Source: JAKPAM01 sp047601745
GTDB taxonomy: Bacteria; Pseudomonadota; Gammaproteobacteria; Burkholderiales; Burkholderiaceae_E
Direction of reading: 5' to 3'
NCBI GenBank assembly: GCA_047601745.1
Contig: JASGIS010000001.1
Coordinates: 4,092,001-4,156,000 of the forward strand
Length of the DNA stretch: 64,000 nucleotides
How positions within the stretch are numbered: the stretch's first letter is position 1; every line of letters starts with the position of its first letter. Made by a program: the position numbers and the translations under genes. Positions 38,992-53,470 of this stretch are shown piece by piece. The notes under the pieces are model-generated. The model had not been told where the DNA came from. It saw only the letters and a list, made by a program, of their open reading frames with translations, and did not search any database.

Positions 38992-40665
38992 ATGGGCAAG
39001 AAGACAAGCTTTCGCCGATCGATGGCATGGCTGCATACCTGGACCGGCCTGGTCGCCGGTTGGGTGCTCTATTTCGTGTTCGTGACCGGCTCCAGTGCGT
39101 ATTTCATCGGGGAGATAAGCGCCTGGATGAAACCCGAGCGGCCGCTGGCCAGCGAGCGGCCTACCGCCCTCATGCCGGTCGCGCTGGCCAATGCGCAAAG
39201 CGCGCTGCAGCGCGAGGTACCGACGGCGCCGCGCTGGTCGATCTATGTGCCCGGATGGCGAACCGAATCGCAGTGGCGGCTGACCTGGCCCAATCCGGCC
39301 GGGGGTCGGCCGGTCACGAACAAGATCGATCCCGCCACCGGCCAGCTTCTGGGCGACAACCCCGATCCGCCCGCTCGCGCCACCGGCGGCGGCCTCGCCC
39401 TGCTGGAACTGCATTACAAGCTGCACTACCTGCGTCGGGATTCCGGCATCTTCATCGTCGGCATCGCCTCGATGCTGATGCTACTGGCGATCCTGACCGG
39501 TGTCGTCACGCACAAGAAGATCTTCCAGGACTTCTTCACCTTCCGGCCCTGGAAAGGGCAGCGCAGTTGGCTGGATGCGCACAACCTCGCCAGCGTGCTG
39601 GCCCTGCCGTTCTTCCTGATGATCACCTACAGCGGCCTGCTTTTCTTCATGCAACACTACATGCCTGCCGGCCTGTATGCCGCCCATGACGGCGAGTCGC
39701 AATGGGTACGCGCGGGAAGCGGCTATTTCAAGCCCGGCACGCCCAATCCGGTGGATCCGCGCACCAATGCCCGCTTCGATCCGGCGCGCACGAACAAAGA
39801 TACCGCGGGGCCGACGCAGAACGCAGCGTCGGCTGGGGCGGGCACCGCCGCCGCGCTGGTCGATCTGCGCGAGCCGCTGGCCTACGTCGAAAACGCCTGG
39901 GGTGAGGGGGCGATCGAGAAGATCGACGTCATCGATCCCGGCCGCGATTCGGCCCGGATCATTTTCGTCCGCCGCAACGATTCTGGCCTGCACGCACCAG
40001 AGCGCCTGGCGTTCGACGGCGTGACAGGCTGGCCGTTGGGCGGCATCGAAACGCGGCGCAGCCCCGCCTGGGTCGTGCAGGACACGTTCATCGACCTGCA
40101 TCGCGCGCGCTTCGCCGATTCGTGGCTGCGGGGGCTGTTCTTCGCCTCGGGCCTGCTGGGCTGCGCGATGATCGCGACCGGCCTGATCCTGTGGACGGTC
40201 AAGCGCCGGCAAAGGCAGCAAGCCGGCCGGACCGACTTCGGTTTCCGCCTGGTCGAGGTGCTGAACATCGGCACCATCGCCGGACTGCCGGTGGGCATCG
40301 CGGCGCATTTATGGGCGAACCGCCTGTTGCCGCTCGGGATCGCGAATCGCCGCGATTGGGAAATGCACGCCATTTTCATCGCCTGGGGATCGATGCTGCT
40401 GTGGGCGGCGCTGCTGCGGCCGGCCGGCAAAGCGTGGCGCGCGCTGCTCGGCGCGGCGGCGGCCGGCTTCGGTCTGCTGCCCGTTCTCAATGCGTTGACC
40501 TCCAACCGTCACTTGGGCGTGACGCTGCCGGCGGGAGAATGGGGGCTTGCGGGCGTCGACCTCGTCATGCTGGCGCTGGGCGCTTTTTTCGCCGCCGCCG
40601 CCGTCAAGACGCGGCACAAGCGGATCGAGCCGCGGCCGCCGGCGCGCAATGCGCGCGAGGCGTGA
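38992..40665 (+). CDS. PepSY-associated membrane protein (siderophore-iron reductase type)
   Basis: A 557-residue inner-membrane protein. The first helix begins at WLHTWTGLVAGWVLYFVFVTGSS; PepSY-like segments surround WRLTWPNPAGGRPVTNKIDP and GEGAIEKIDVIDPGRDSARI. Further helices include SGLLFFMQHYMPAG and a C-terminal group. Such proteins sit next to TonB receptors and are thought to release iron from ferrisiderophores in the periplasm by reduction. It starts 7 bases after the receptor stop. Confidence 0.88.
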   Translation: MGKKTSFRRSMAWLHTWTGLVAGWVLYFVFVTGSSAYFIGEISAWMKPERPLASERPTALMPVALANAQSALQREVPTAPRWSIYVPGWRTESQWRLTWPNPAGGRPVTNKIDPATGQLLGDNPDPPARATGGGLALLELHYKLHYLRRDSGIFIVGIASMLMLLAILTGVVTHKKIFQDFFTFRPWKGQRSWLDAHNLASVLALPFFLMITYSGLLFFMQHYMPAGLYAAHDGESQWVRAGSGYFKPGTPNPVDPRTNARFDPARTNKDTAGPTQNAASAGAGTAAALVDLREPLAYVENAWGEGAIEKIDVIDPGRDSARIIFVRRNDSGLHAPERLAFDGVTGWPLGGIETRRSPAWVVQDTFIDLHRARFADSWLRGLFFASGLLGCAMIATGLILWTVKRRQRQQAGRTDFGFRLVEVLNIGTIAGLPVGIAAHLWANRLLPLGIANRRDWEMHAIFIAWGSMLLWAALLRPAGKAWRALLGAAAAGFGLLPVLNALTSNRHLGVTLPAGEWGLAGVDLVMLALGAFFAAAAVKTRHKRIEPRPPARNAREA

Positions 40666-40970
40666 CCGCAGGTGCCGGCGTGACGAATGATGCACGACAT
40701 CGGTGGTCGGTGGCTTCGCGCGTGCTGGCCGGCTTCGGCGGCGGCTATGCGTTGGTATCGCTGCTGACCGCGGTGCTGGCCCGCGCGCTGCCCTGGGACA
40801 GCGCGAGCGCCGCGCTGGTCGCGACGATGCCGAGCTTTCTGATTTATGCGGCGGTCGTGATGACGGTCTTTCACGCGCGCAGCGCGAGCCGGGCCTGGTT
40901 GTGGCTGGCCTGCGCCGCGGCGCCGCTGGCCCTAGCCTGGTGGCTGCTGTCCCTCGGCGCCAGCTCGTGA
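40662..40970 (+). CDS. Small membrane protein, DUF3649-like
   Basis: A hydrophobic protein of about 102 residues with three predicted helices (ASRVLAGFGGGYALVSLLTAVLA, ALVATMPSFLIYAAVVMTVFH and the C-terminal LAWWLLSLG). The GTG at 40662 overlaps the PepSY stop; GTG 40680 is an alternative start. Proteins of this type often accompany PepSY and TonB receptor genes in proteobacterial iron operons. Its exact function is unknown. Confidence 0.7.
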   Translation: MTAGAGVTNDARHRWSVASRVLAGFGGGYALVSLLTAVLARALPWDSASAALVATMPSFLIYAAVVMTVFHARSASRAWLWLACAAAPLALAWWLLSLGASS

Positions 40971-41067
40971 TCACCCAGAAGCGTTCCGTTGCCTTCGCCC
41001 CCTGCCTTCATGCGGAGAAGGGCGCGGGCGCCGATGCCTTCCTTAGTCCTTCCATGGAGATACTTCG

Positions 41068-41754
41068 ATGACTCTCGCATCTACCCGGTCCAAGGCCAGC
41101 CGTGCCGCCATGGCGCCGATCGCGTTCGCGCTGCTGCTGTCGGCGGCCACCGTCACCGCTCATGCGCACCAGGTATGGATAGAGCGAAGCGCCCCGTCCG
41201 GCCCCGCGCAAATTCACTACGGCGATGTCGATGGCGAGCGGCCCAGGGGTGAAGCGCTGCGAAAGCTGCAGGCCACCACCCGCGTGTTTGGCACGGACCC
41301 GCAAGAAACCTTCCAGGTCGAACTCAAGCAGGATCAGGTCGAGGCCCGGGTCGACGGGCCGGGCGATGTCCGCATGATCAATGACGGGATCTGGAAGCCC
41401 TTCAAGAACAAGGAAGGCCTGATGCACGCGGTGATCTTCAACTCGCGCGCGGGCCGCGCCGAGACCACGGCGGCGCTGGATCTGGAACTGGTGCCGGTCC
41501 AGGCGCACGGCAACACGGTGGCGCTGCGCTTCAAAGGCAAGCCGGTTGCCGGCAGCAGTATCACGGTGATCAATCCCGCGCTGTGGAGAAAAACGTTCCT
41601 GACCGACGAACAGGGACGCATCACCATTCCCGACGTGGGAAAAGGCCGCTACGTGCTGCTGGGTTCCTACGAGTTCGAGGGTGAGGCCCAGGTCGGCCCG
41701 GAGAAAGTGCAGAGCGTCAAATACGTCACCAGCCTGACCTTCATCGCGGACTGA
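41068..41754 (+). CDS. DUF4198 family periplasmic protein
   Basis: A 228-residue exported protein. The signal peptide is AAMAPIAFALLLSAATVTAHA, cut before HQVWIERSAP, and the HAHQVW start is typical of DUF4198 (periplasmic metal-associated, beta-rich). Later VALRFKGKPVAGSSITVIN and the two KGRYVLLGSYEF-like strands suggest an immunoglobulin-like fold. It closes the iron operon; the transposase gene is read toward it and ends 16 bases after its stop. Confidence 0.85.
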   Translation: MTLASTRSKASRAAMAPIAFALLLSAATVTAHAHQVWIERSAPSGPAQIHYGDVDGERPRGEALRKLQATTRVFGTDPQETFQVELKQDQVEARVDGPGDVRMINDGIWKPFKNKEGLMHAVIFNSRAGRAETTAALDLELVPVQAHGNTVALRFKGKPVAGSSITVINPALWRKTFLTDEQGRITIPDVGKGRYVLLGSYEFEGEAQVGPEKVQSVKYVTSLTFIAD

Positions 41755-41770
41755 GCAACCGTCTTGGCCG

Positions 41771-42733
<963 letters not shown>

Positions 42734-42909
42734 TCACTCCCATCCTTGTCTATGCGAACTTCAAGTTCCTACAACCGTTCGGGCTGCACAGAAGGACGGT
42801 CCGGCTCAGACGCCCAGTGCTCAGTCACGGGCTTCAAACATCCCAGAGGCCGCTCGGGCTACCCGAGCCGGTCCGAGGCTTAAAGATACAAGGCGTAACG
42901 ACCCGCCGT

Positions 42910-42942
42910 CGCGGCGCCCCGTCATCGCGGCGGGGCGCCGCG
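42910..42942. repeat. Perfect 12-bp GC hairpin
   Basis: CGCGGCGCCCCG at 42910-42921 pairs with 42931-42942 around a 9-base loop, between the IS110 element and the 3' end of the rhodanese gene. It is placed to act as a terminator for the minus-strand rhodanese, though no clear T-run follows. Confidence 0.5.
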
Positions 42943-43016
42943 AGAGTCGGGCCGGCCGAGGCCTTGGCGCATGCGCCGGAACGGCGCAAGCCGCTTCGTG
43001 CGCATCGGCCGGGTTG

Positions 43017-43412
43017 TCAGCCTTTCTTCGGCCTGTCTTGCACCGGCGCGCCGGCTTTCTTCCAGCCGCCGAAGCCGCCGTGGATGTGGCCGACCTTGGG
43101 CACGCCCATGTCCTGCATCGTCTTGGTCGCCAGCGCCGAGCGCCAGCCGCCGGCGCAGAACAGCACGAAGCGCTTGTCCTCGCCGAACAGCGGCTTGTAG
43201 TACGGGCTCTCGGGGTCGACCCAGAACTCGAGCATGCCGCGCGGCGCATGGAAGGCACCGGGGATCACGCCGTCGCGTTCCAGCTCGCGCACGTCGCGGA
43301 TGTCGATGAACTGCACGTCATCTTGGCCATACAGCTCGCGCGCCTCGTCGAGGCTGTAGGTGGTGATCTCGGCGAGGGCCTCGTCGACCATCGATTTCAC
43401 GGTTTTCTTCAT
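43017..43412 (-). CDS. Rhodanese-like domain protein
   Basis: A 131-residue rhodanese with start MKKTVKSMVDEALAEITTY and AAGGAG ahead of it. The active-site loop is CAGGWRS, and GVIPGAFHAPRGMLEFWVDP is the upstream motif. It differs from the rhodanese of the sulfur operon in lacking CRSGKRS, and is a separate paralogue. It faces away from the quorum-sensing genes. Confidence 0.9.
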   Translation of the reverse strand: MKKTVKSMVDEALAEITTYSLDEARELYGQDDVQFIDIRDVRELERDGVIPGAFHAPRGMLEFWVDPESPYYKPLFGEDKRFVLFCAGGWRSALATKTMQDMGVPKVGHIHGGFGGWKKAGAPVQDRPKKG

Positions 43413-43617
43413 GGGGTCTCCTTGAGGTTGTGGTCCACGGGCAAGTGTACGGGTATGGCTGGCTGCCGTTTCGGTCAACATACGCCGGTCGATGCGCCTG
43501 AAGCATGCCGATCCGGGGAATTCGAAACACAAAAGCGCGGCTTCGAGCCGATGGCGACTTCGGGAATCCTCGCCATGCTCGTCGCGCTCTCGAACCGCCC
43601 GGTGCGCGCTCGCATGC

Positions 43618-43642
43618 TAAACATCGCAAGGGCTCGTGCGTC
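43618..43642 (+). promoter_or_regulatory. Iron-starvation sigma promoter (TAAAC-N16-CGTC) before the rsaM-like gene
   Basis: TAAAC (43618-43622) and CGTC (43639-43642) with 16 bases between. The published PvdS and OrbS sites have TAAA(T) in the -35 region and CGT(C) in the -10, with the same spacing. The start codon of the rsaM-like gene is at 43691, giving a leader of about 40 bases with a strong ribosome binding site. The mbtH promoter in this window has the same layout and the same bases. Confidence 0.7.
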
Positions 43643-43690
43643 TGACACGGTACGACCGCCCCGGCATGTTCGGAAGGAAGGCTCACGCTC

Positions 43691-44146
43691 GTGCGCCGCT
43701 GCCAGGCGCTGATGCGGCAGGACCTTCATAAGGTGATGCTGTTGGAGGAACACGAGGCCGTGTCCGCTGTGCCCGACGATGGCTTCTTGCGCATCGTGCT
43801 CGATGAATTGCTGTCCGTTCGCCTGACGCACCTCGTGTCCGGTCTGGACGACCACGAGCCGCCGGGTCGCCACCGCTGCGGGACGCGGACGTCGATCATG
43901 GGCTACACGGAATGGGTGGGGCAGGGCGACGGCGCGCTGATCTCGCTGGGCTGGGACTGGCGACTCGAGTTGCAGCGGGGCGGCGGCGTCGGTTGCGTGC
44001 GGGTCGGGCTGCCGCGCAGCAACGTGATGCTCGTCGACTCGGTCAACCGCGACTACGGCTGGGAGCGCAACCTCGAGGCACTGGCCGGCGTCGTCGACGC
44101 GATACCGTGGTCCGGCGCGACTCGGCGGGCGATTCATTTCGTCTGA
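43691..44146 (+). CDS. RsaM-like quorum-sensing modulator (DUF4902)
   Basis: A 151-residue protein from a GTG start; GGAAGGAAGG lies 9 bases upstream. The segment GYTEWVGQGDGALISLGWDW and the later SNVMLVDSVNRDYGWERNLEALAGVVDAIPW look like the RsaM/AbaM (DUF4902) family, proteins that tune AHL synthase expression and are usually encoded next to luxI genes in Burkholderia, Pseudomonas and Acinetobacter. The family call is from recall of the pattern. No luxR gene is seen nearby. It is on the same strand as luxI, 374 bases ahead. Confidence 0.68.
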   Translation: MRRCQALMRQDLHKVMLLEEHEAVSAVPDDGFLRIVLDELLSVRLTHLVSGLDDHEPPGRHRCGTRTSIMGYTEWVGQGDGALISLGWDWRLELQRGGGVGCVRVGLPRSNVMLVDSVNRDYGWERNLEALAGVVDAIPWSGATRRAIHFV

Positions 44147-44520
44147 TGCACTGCGGCCGGCGCGAGCCGGTGAAATCTCTCGGCCGCTGCGACTGACCGG
44201 TCGGATCGCCCAATCCCGATCTGCGGGGCGGCGGGTCGCCGGACGCACGGCAAATTCCAACTATCCGATCTCTCGGCCGATCCTCGCGGACTGTGCCGTT
44301 TCGACCCGTTCGTTGGGCCGGTGGTCCAGCGGGCCATCCGTCCGTCCGCCGTGGTTCCATGCCGTGGCCGCACGTTTCGCAACGGTCCGCATGACGTTCA
44401 CCGGCGACCGCGGACGCGCGAAGCTTCGATTTGCATACCTCACCTATAGTGGAGTTACATTCGGCCAAATCCTTCTGTGAAATTGTGTCTATCCAAGGCA
44501 GATTTCAGGGAGGCGCATAG
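44147..44520. other. luxI promoter region
   Basis: The 374-base gap has no gene. TATAGT at 44445-44450 could be a -10 box; it lies inside a near-palindrome CTCACCTATAGTGGAG (44440-44455, 12 of 16 positions). CAAAT near 44466 is a degenerate resemblance to the iron-sigma element but its partner box is one base off and mismatched. I found no convincing lux box and no Fur box. Confidence 0.45.
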
Positions 44521-45090
44521 ATGGAGATCATTGCGGGAACGCCGAACACTCTGGCTGAAGACATGATGGACGGCCTTGCGCGGTTCCGTTACCGGGTGTT
44601 CGTGGAGATGCTCGGTTGGGACCTGCCCTGCAGCGATGGCCTGGAACTGGATCAGTTCGATCGTGAAGACACGGTGTACCTGGTGGCCCGCAATGCGAGC
44701 GGCGTCGTCGGAACAGCGCGACTGCTGCCGACCCATCGGCCGTATCTGCTGGGCGAGGTGTTCCCGCAGTTGACGGGCGGCCGTCCGGTGCCCGCGGACG
44801 CGTCGGTGTGGGAGCTTTCGCGTTTCACCACCGTGGACTTCAACGCGGCGCCTGTCGGCGGTGCCGCACGCCAGTTCTCGTCGCCGATCGCGGTCGAACT
44901 GCTGAATTCGGCGCTGAAGGTGGCGGCCGAGAACGGCGCGCGGCGCCTCATCACCGTGTCTCCGTTGGGCATCGAGCGTTTGCTGCGGCGGGCGGGCTTC
45001 CTCGCCCATCGCGCCGGGCCGCCGATGGTCATCGACGGGCAGCCGATCTTCGCGTGCTGGATCGAAGTGCCCCAGCCGCACAACGACTGA
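44521..45090 (+). CDS. Acyl-homoserine-lactone synthase (LuxI family)
   Basis: Makes AHL signals from acyl-ACP or acyl-CoA and S-adenosylmethionine. All hallmark residues of LuxI enzymes are in place in the 189-residue product: R23, F27, W33, D44 and D47 (ELDQFDRED), R67, F81, then E98 and R101 (WELSRF). The C-terminal half is variable, as usual, so the acyl length cannot be given. AGGGAGG precedes the ATG. Its stop TGA shares bases with the start ATG of an ECF sigma gene, so the two are translationally coupled. Confidence 0.93.
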   Translation: MEIIAGTPNTLAEDMMDGLARFRYRVFVEMLGWDLPCSDGLELDQFDREDTVYLVARNASGVVGTARLLPTHRPYLLGEVFPQLTGGRPVPADASVWELSRFTTVDFNAAPVGGAARQFSSPIAVELLNSALKVAAENGARRLITVSPLGIERLLRRAGFLAHRAGPPMVIDGQPIFACWIEVPQPHND

Positions 45091-45593
45091 TGAGCGTCCT
45101 CGGCGACGTGTTCATCACGCGACGCGGCGACCTGCGAGCGATCGCCTCCAGGATCATCGGCCACTCCGAGCTGGTGGACGACGTCCTGCAAGACGCTTAT
45201 CTCAAACTGACCGAGGGCGTTTGCGCACGCGAGGTCCTCAACCCGTTCGGCTACTGCTGCCAGGTCGTGCGCAACATGGCTTTGGACTACTGCCGGCGTC
45301 GCGTGGTCGAGGCCGGATGCATTGCGGCGACCGCGGACGGTGAGTTGCCCGACGTCGCCGGCGGCATGCCGGCCGACGCGGGCATCGATGAACGGCGCCT
45401 GCTGGAGCGGGTCGAGGCGGCTCTCGCCGCGCTGCCGAGCAGGACGCGCCTCGCGTTCGAGCTCTACCGCTTGCACGGTCAGACGCAGCGCGAGATCGGC
45501 GCGGCCCTCGGTGTTTCCGCCACGCTCGTGAACTTCATGATCAAGGATGCGATGCACGTCTTGGCCGCTTGCCGCGATGCGTTCGACGAGTGA
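45090..45593 (+). CDS. Iron-starvation-type ECF sigma factor (PvdS/OrbS-like)
   Basis: A 167-residue sigma factor for siderophore genes. Region 2 is RRGDLRAIASRIIGHSELVDDVLQDAYLKLTEG followed by NPFGYCCQVVRNMALDYCRRR, strongly like PvdS and OrbS; region 4 is LAALPSRTRLAFELYRLHGQTQREIGAALGVSATLVNFMIKDAMHVL. The ATG overlaps the luxI stop. It most likely reads the TAAAC-N16-CGTC promoters before mbtH and the rsaM-like gene. No Fur box is evident upstream of its operon, unlike most members of this family, so iron control may enter elsewhere. Confidence 0.9.
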   Translation: MSVLGDVFITRRGDLRAIASRIIGHSELVDDVLQDAYLKLTEGVCAREVLNPFGYCCQVVRNMALDYCRRRVVEAGCIAATADGELPDVAGGMPADAGIDERRLLERVEAALAALPSRTRLAFELYRLHGQTQREIGAALGVSATLVNFMIKDAMHVLAACRDAFDE

Positions 45594-45752
45594 AGCGCGA
45601 TCGCCACGCGCATCGGCCGTTCGTGTTCGATGCCGACTCGTTCGGCGGAGCTTACGGCCGCAGTCGCCGCCTTTCGATACATGTCCGGGTAATGACGATA
45701 TAGTGAAGGCCTACCGATTTGGGTGGCCGTCGTGGAGACGGCTCGCCATTTA

Positions 45753-45997
45753 TGGACGACAAGACTTCGCCCGCTCATGATCCGGTTTGGGATACGGCCT
45801 GGGGCTGGATTCAAAAACAGCATGAAGTCGGTTTCGCCGACCCGGTCTTCAACGCGGACCTGAACCAGTGGTTGGACCAGGATCCGTCTCACCGGCACGC
45901 GTACGACAAGGCCGCGCGCATCTGGGCGGTTGCCGGGCTGCTGCCGCCCGCCCACGACATCGCCGCGACGCGACGTAGCGACGCGGCAGACGACTGA
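45753..45997 (+). CDS. FecR N-terminal domain (DUF4880) stand-alone protein
   Basis: An 81-residue cytoplasmic protein: PVWDTAWGWIQKQHEVGFADPVFNADLNQWLDQDPSHRHAYDKAARIWAV is the DUF4880 domain that in FecR binds the sigma factor. No membrane helix or periplasmic domain follows, and the next coding sequence starts 281 bases later, so it ends as written. It would be a soluble sigma-binding protein, either an anti-sigma factor or an activator like the isolated N-terminal part of FecR. It lies 160 bases downstream of the sigma gene. Confidence 0.8.
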
Positions 45998-46172
45998 GCC
46001 TCCACCGTCGGCGGCCGACGCCGCGAGTTCCATTTGCCGCGCCGGAACGGCTCGAGTTTGCGCTTGCAGCCTTGATTGCCTGGCACGCACGGGCTGTCGA
46101 TGCCGTCGCGAAGCCTCTCGCGGGCGCGGCCGTAGCGATCCGCCGTGACGCGTTCCGATACGCGTGAACCCC

Positions 46173-46197
46173 TAAACAAAATCCATTCCGTCGCGTC
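46173..46197 (+). promoter_or_regulatory. Iron-starvation sigma promoter (TAAAC-N16-CGTC) before mbtH
   Basis: TAAAC (46173-46177), preceded by CCCC, and CGTC (46194-46197) are separated by 16 bases, the same layout as the site before the rsaM-like gene. It lies 82 bases before the mbtH start and would drive the whole biosynthetic operon. The match is to the PvdS/OrbS consensus. Confidence 0.75.
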
Positions 46198-46278
46198 TCC
46201 ATGACAAGGACGGCTCGTGCGCGAGCGCTCGCCGCACACGGTCCCGTCCTGTGTCCTGCAACCCCAAGGAGATGCGAC

Positions 46279-46560
46279 ATGACGACGAGCTGCTTCGATC
46301 GCGAGGACGAGATTTTCATCGTTCTCATCAACAAGGAAGGCCAGTATTCCCTGTGGCCGCACTGGAAGAAAGTGCCGGGCGGCTGGGAGGCCGTGACCAA
46401 CGACCAGGGCGAGCGGATCCAGGGCGACAAGAAGACGGTCTCCGAGTACGTCGAGAAGCACTGGACCGACATGCGTCCGCGCTCGTTGCAGGAATCGATG
46501 GCCAGGCGCGCCGCCGGGACCTCGGCGCGAGACGAACAGCCCGCCTCCATCGAGGCCTGA
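46279..46560 (+). CDS. MbtH-like NRPS chaperone
   Basis: A 93-residue MbtH protein that binds and activates NRPS adenylation domains. AAGGAG precedes the ATG at 46279. The family pattern is clear: FIVLINKEGQYSLWPHWKKVPGGWEAV and the WTDMRPRSLQESM end, with the three conserved tryptophans. It is first in the biosynthetic operon, just after the iron-sigma promoter. Confidence 0.96.
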   Translation: MTTSCFDREDEIFIVLINKEGQYSLWPHWKKVPGGWEAVTNDQGERIQGDKKTVSEYVEKHWTDMRPRSLQESMARRAAGTSARDEQPASIEA

Positions 46561-46565
46561 GCGCG

Positions 46566-47306
46566 ATGCCCGCGCCGCTCAAGCTGCTCTGCCTTCCGCC
46601 GGCGGGTGCCAGTGCGAGCATGTACGTGCGCTGGAAGCGAAGTCTGCCCGGCTGGGTCGACGTCGTGCCGGTGGAGTTGCCCGGGCGCGGCGCACGCTTC
46701 GGTGAAGCGTTCGTGGAAGACTTCGACACGCTCGTCGAGCGGCTCTGCCGCGAGCACGTCGAGGGATTGACGGGTCCTTATGCGATGTTCGGGCACAGCA
46801 TGGGCGGATTGATCGCCCATGGAATCGCCCGGCGCCAACGCGCGCGCCATGGCCGCCTGCCCGCCGTGTTGCTGGTCTCCGGCTGCCCTGCGCCGTCGCA
46901 GCGTGATCCGGATCGCTTCGTCGGCACGGACGATGATGCGGGGCTGATCGAAGACATGCGCAAGCAGGGCGGCACGCCCGAAGAGGTCTTCGCCAATGAG
47001 GAGATGCTGCGGCTGACCCTGACGGTGCTGGGCGCGGACTACCGTTTGGTCCGGAGTTATGCGTACCGACCCGCCGCGCCGCTGCCGATGCCGCTGCACG
47101 TCTTCGCCGGCAAGGACGACGAGATCGAGCCGGAGCGCATCGATGCGTGGCGCCAGGAAGCCGGGCATCGTTTCTCCGTCGAATGGTTCGACGGCGGGCA
47201 CTTCTTCGTGCGCCACCGCGAGGACGAAGTGCTGCGGGCGATGACCGATCGCCTGTCCCGGGAATGGCTCGGAGGAGGGCGCCATGCAGCGCATTCCGTT
47301 GCCTGA
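46566..47306 (+). CDS. Type II thioesterase (TesA/GrsT-like)
   Basis: A 246-residue alpha/beta hydrolase that clears stalled or wrong acyl groups from carrier domains. The start LKLLCLPPAGASASMYVRW, nucleophile motif GHSMGG and the terminal catalytic histidine in GGHFFVRHREDEV match external thioesterases of NRPS clusters. It starts 5 bases after mbtH and its 3' end overlaps the phosphopantetheinyl transferase gene by 23 bases. Confidence 0.94.
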   Translation: MPAPLKLLCLPPAGASASMYVRWKRSLPGWVDVVPVELPGRGARFGEAFVEDFDTLVERLCREHVEGLTGPYAMFGHSMGGLIAHGIARRQRARHGRLPAVLLVSGCPAPSQRDPDRFVGTDDDAGLIEDMRKQGGTPEEVFANEEMLRLTLTVLGADYRLVRSYAYRPAAPLPMPLHVFAGKDDEIEPERIDAWRQEAGHRFSVEWFDGGHFFVRHREDEVLRAMTDRLSREWLGGGRHAAHSVA

Positions 47307-47988
47307 ATCCCTCGCGTCCGTCATCGAGATCCACCGCGTCGATCTCGAACTGGAACACGAGCCGCGCGAGGCCTGCGCGGTCCTCGCGCCCGAGGAACGC
47401 GATGCCGCTCAGCGTTATCGTTTTCGCGCGGACCGCGTGCGTTATGCGGTGACCCGGGCGGCGGTGCGCGAGTTGCTGGCCAGACGGTTCGGTTGCGCGC
47501 CGCAGGCCGTCGACATCGCGGTCGGTCCGCACCGTAAGCCCTGGCTTCGCGGCGTCGGTGGGGGGCCGGCGGCCGACGCCCCCCTCTTCAACGTGTCGCA
47601 CTCGGGCCGCTTCTCGCTGATCGCCATCGGAGCGTCCGCCAGGCTCGGTGCGCTCGGCGTCGACATCGAGCATTGCGACCCCGCACTCGATCCATTCCCG
47701 ATCGCCGACATCGGTTGCACCGGACCGGAACGCGAGTGCCTTCGCCGCGCATCGAATCCGCTCGACGTGCTGTACCCGATCTGGGTCGCCAAGGAGGCCG
47801 CGCTCAAGGCGGTGGGCGTGGGCATTCCCGAGCACCTGCTGTCGGTCTGCATCGAACTCGAGCCCGGCGCGCAAGTCGGCGTGCGCAGCACGGTCGCGGC
47901 GTGGGCGGGCCTGAAGGCGATGGCGCTGCCGGCGCCCAGCGGTTACGTCGCGGCGGTGGCCTGGCGCGAGAAGGAATGCGCGTCGTGA
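47284..47988 (+). CDS. 4'-phosphopantetheinyl transferase (Sfp type)
   Basis: Loads the phosphopantetheine arm on every carrier domain of the line. The 234-residue protein has the three Sfp motifs: FNVSHSGRFSLIA, GVDIEHCDPALD and WVAKEAALKAVGVGIPEHL. The gene overlaps the thioesterase gene and is followed by the NRPS gene after 73 bases. Its presence in the cluster makes the line self-sufficient. Confidence 0.95.
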   Translation: MQRIPLPESLASVIEIHRVDLELEHEPREACAVLAPEERDAAQRYRFRADRVRYAVTRAAVRELLARRFGCAPQAVDIAVGPHRKPWLRGVGGGPAADAPLFNVSHSGRFSLIAIGASARLGALGVDIEHCDPALDPFPIADIGCTGPERECLRRASNPLDVLYPIWVAKEAALKAVGVGIPEHLLSVCIELEPGAQVGVRSTVAAWAGLKAMALPAPSGYVAAVAWREKECAS

Positions 47989-48061
47989 ACGAAACAACCC
48001 TCTGCGAAGCCAGCTTGCCGCCGTTTGAACGCAAGTCGCATGTCATCAGACAGGAGCAGCG

Positions 48062-53469
<5,408 letters not shown>

Positions 53470-53470
<1 letters not shown>

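Noticed and set aside
44466..44489. CAAAT with TGTC before luxI as a third iron-sigma promoter
   Set aside because: Two mismatches and the spacing is one base shorter than the two good sites.
44147..44520. A lux box before luxI
   Set aside because: No 18-20 base palindrome with CTG and CAG ends is present. The only near-palindrome (44440-44455) has a different pattern.
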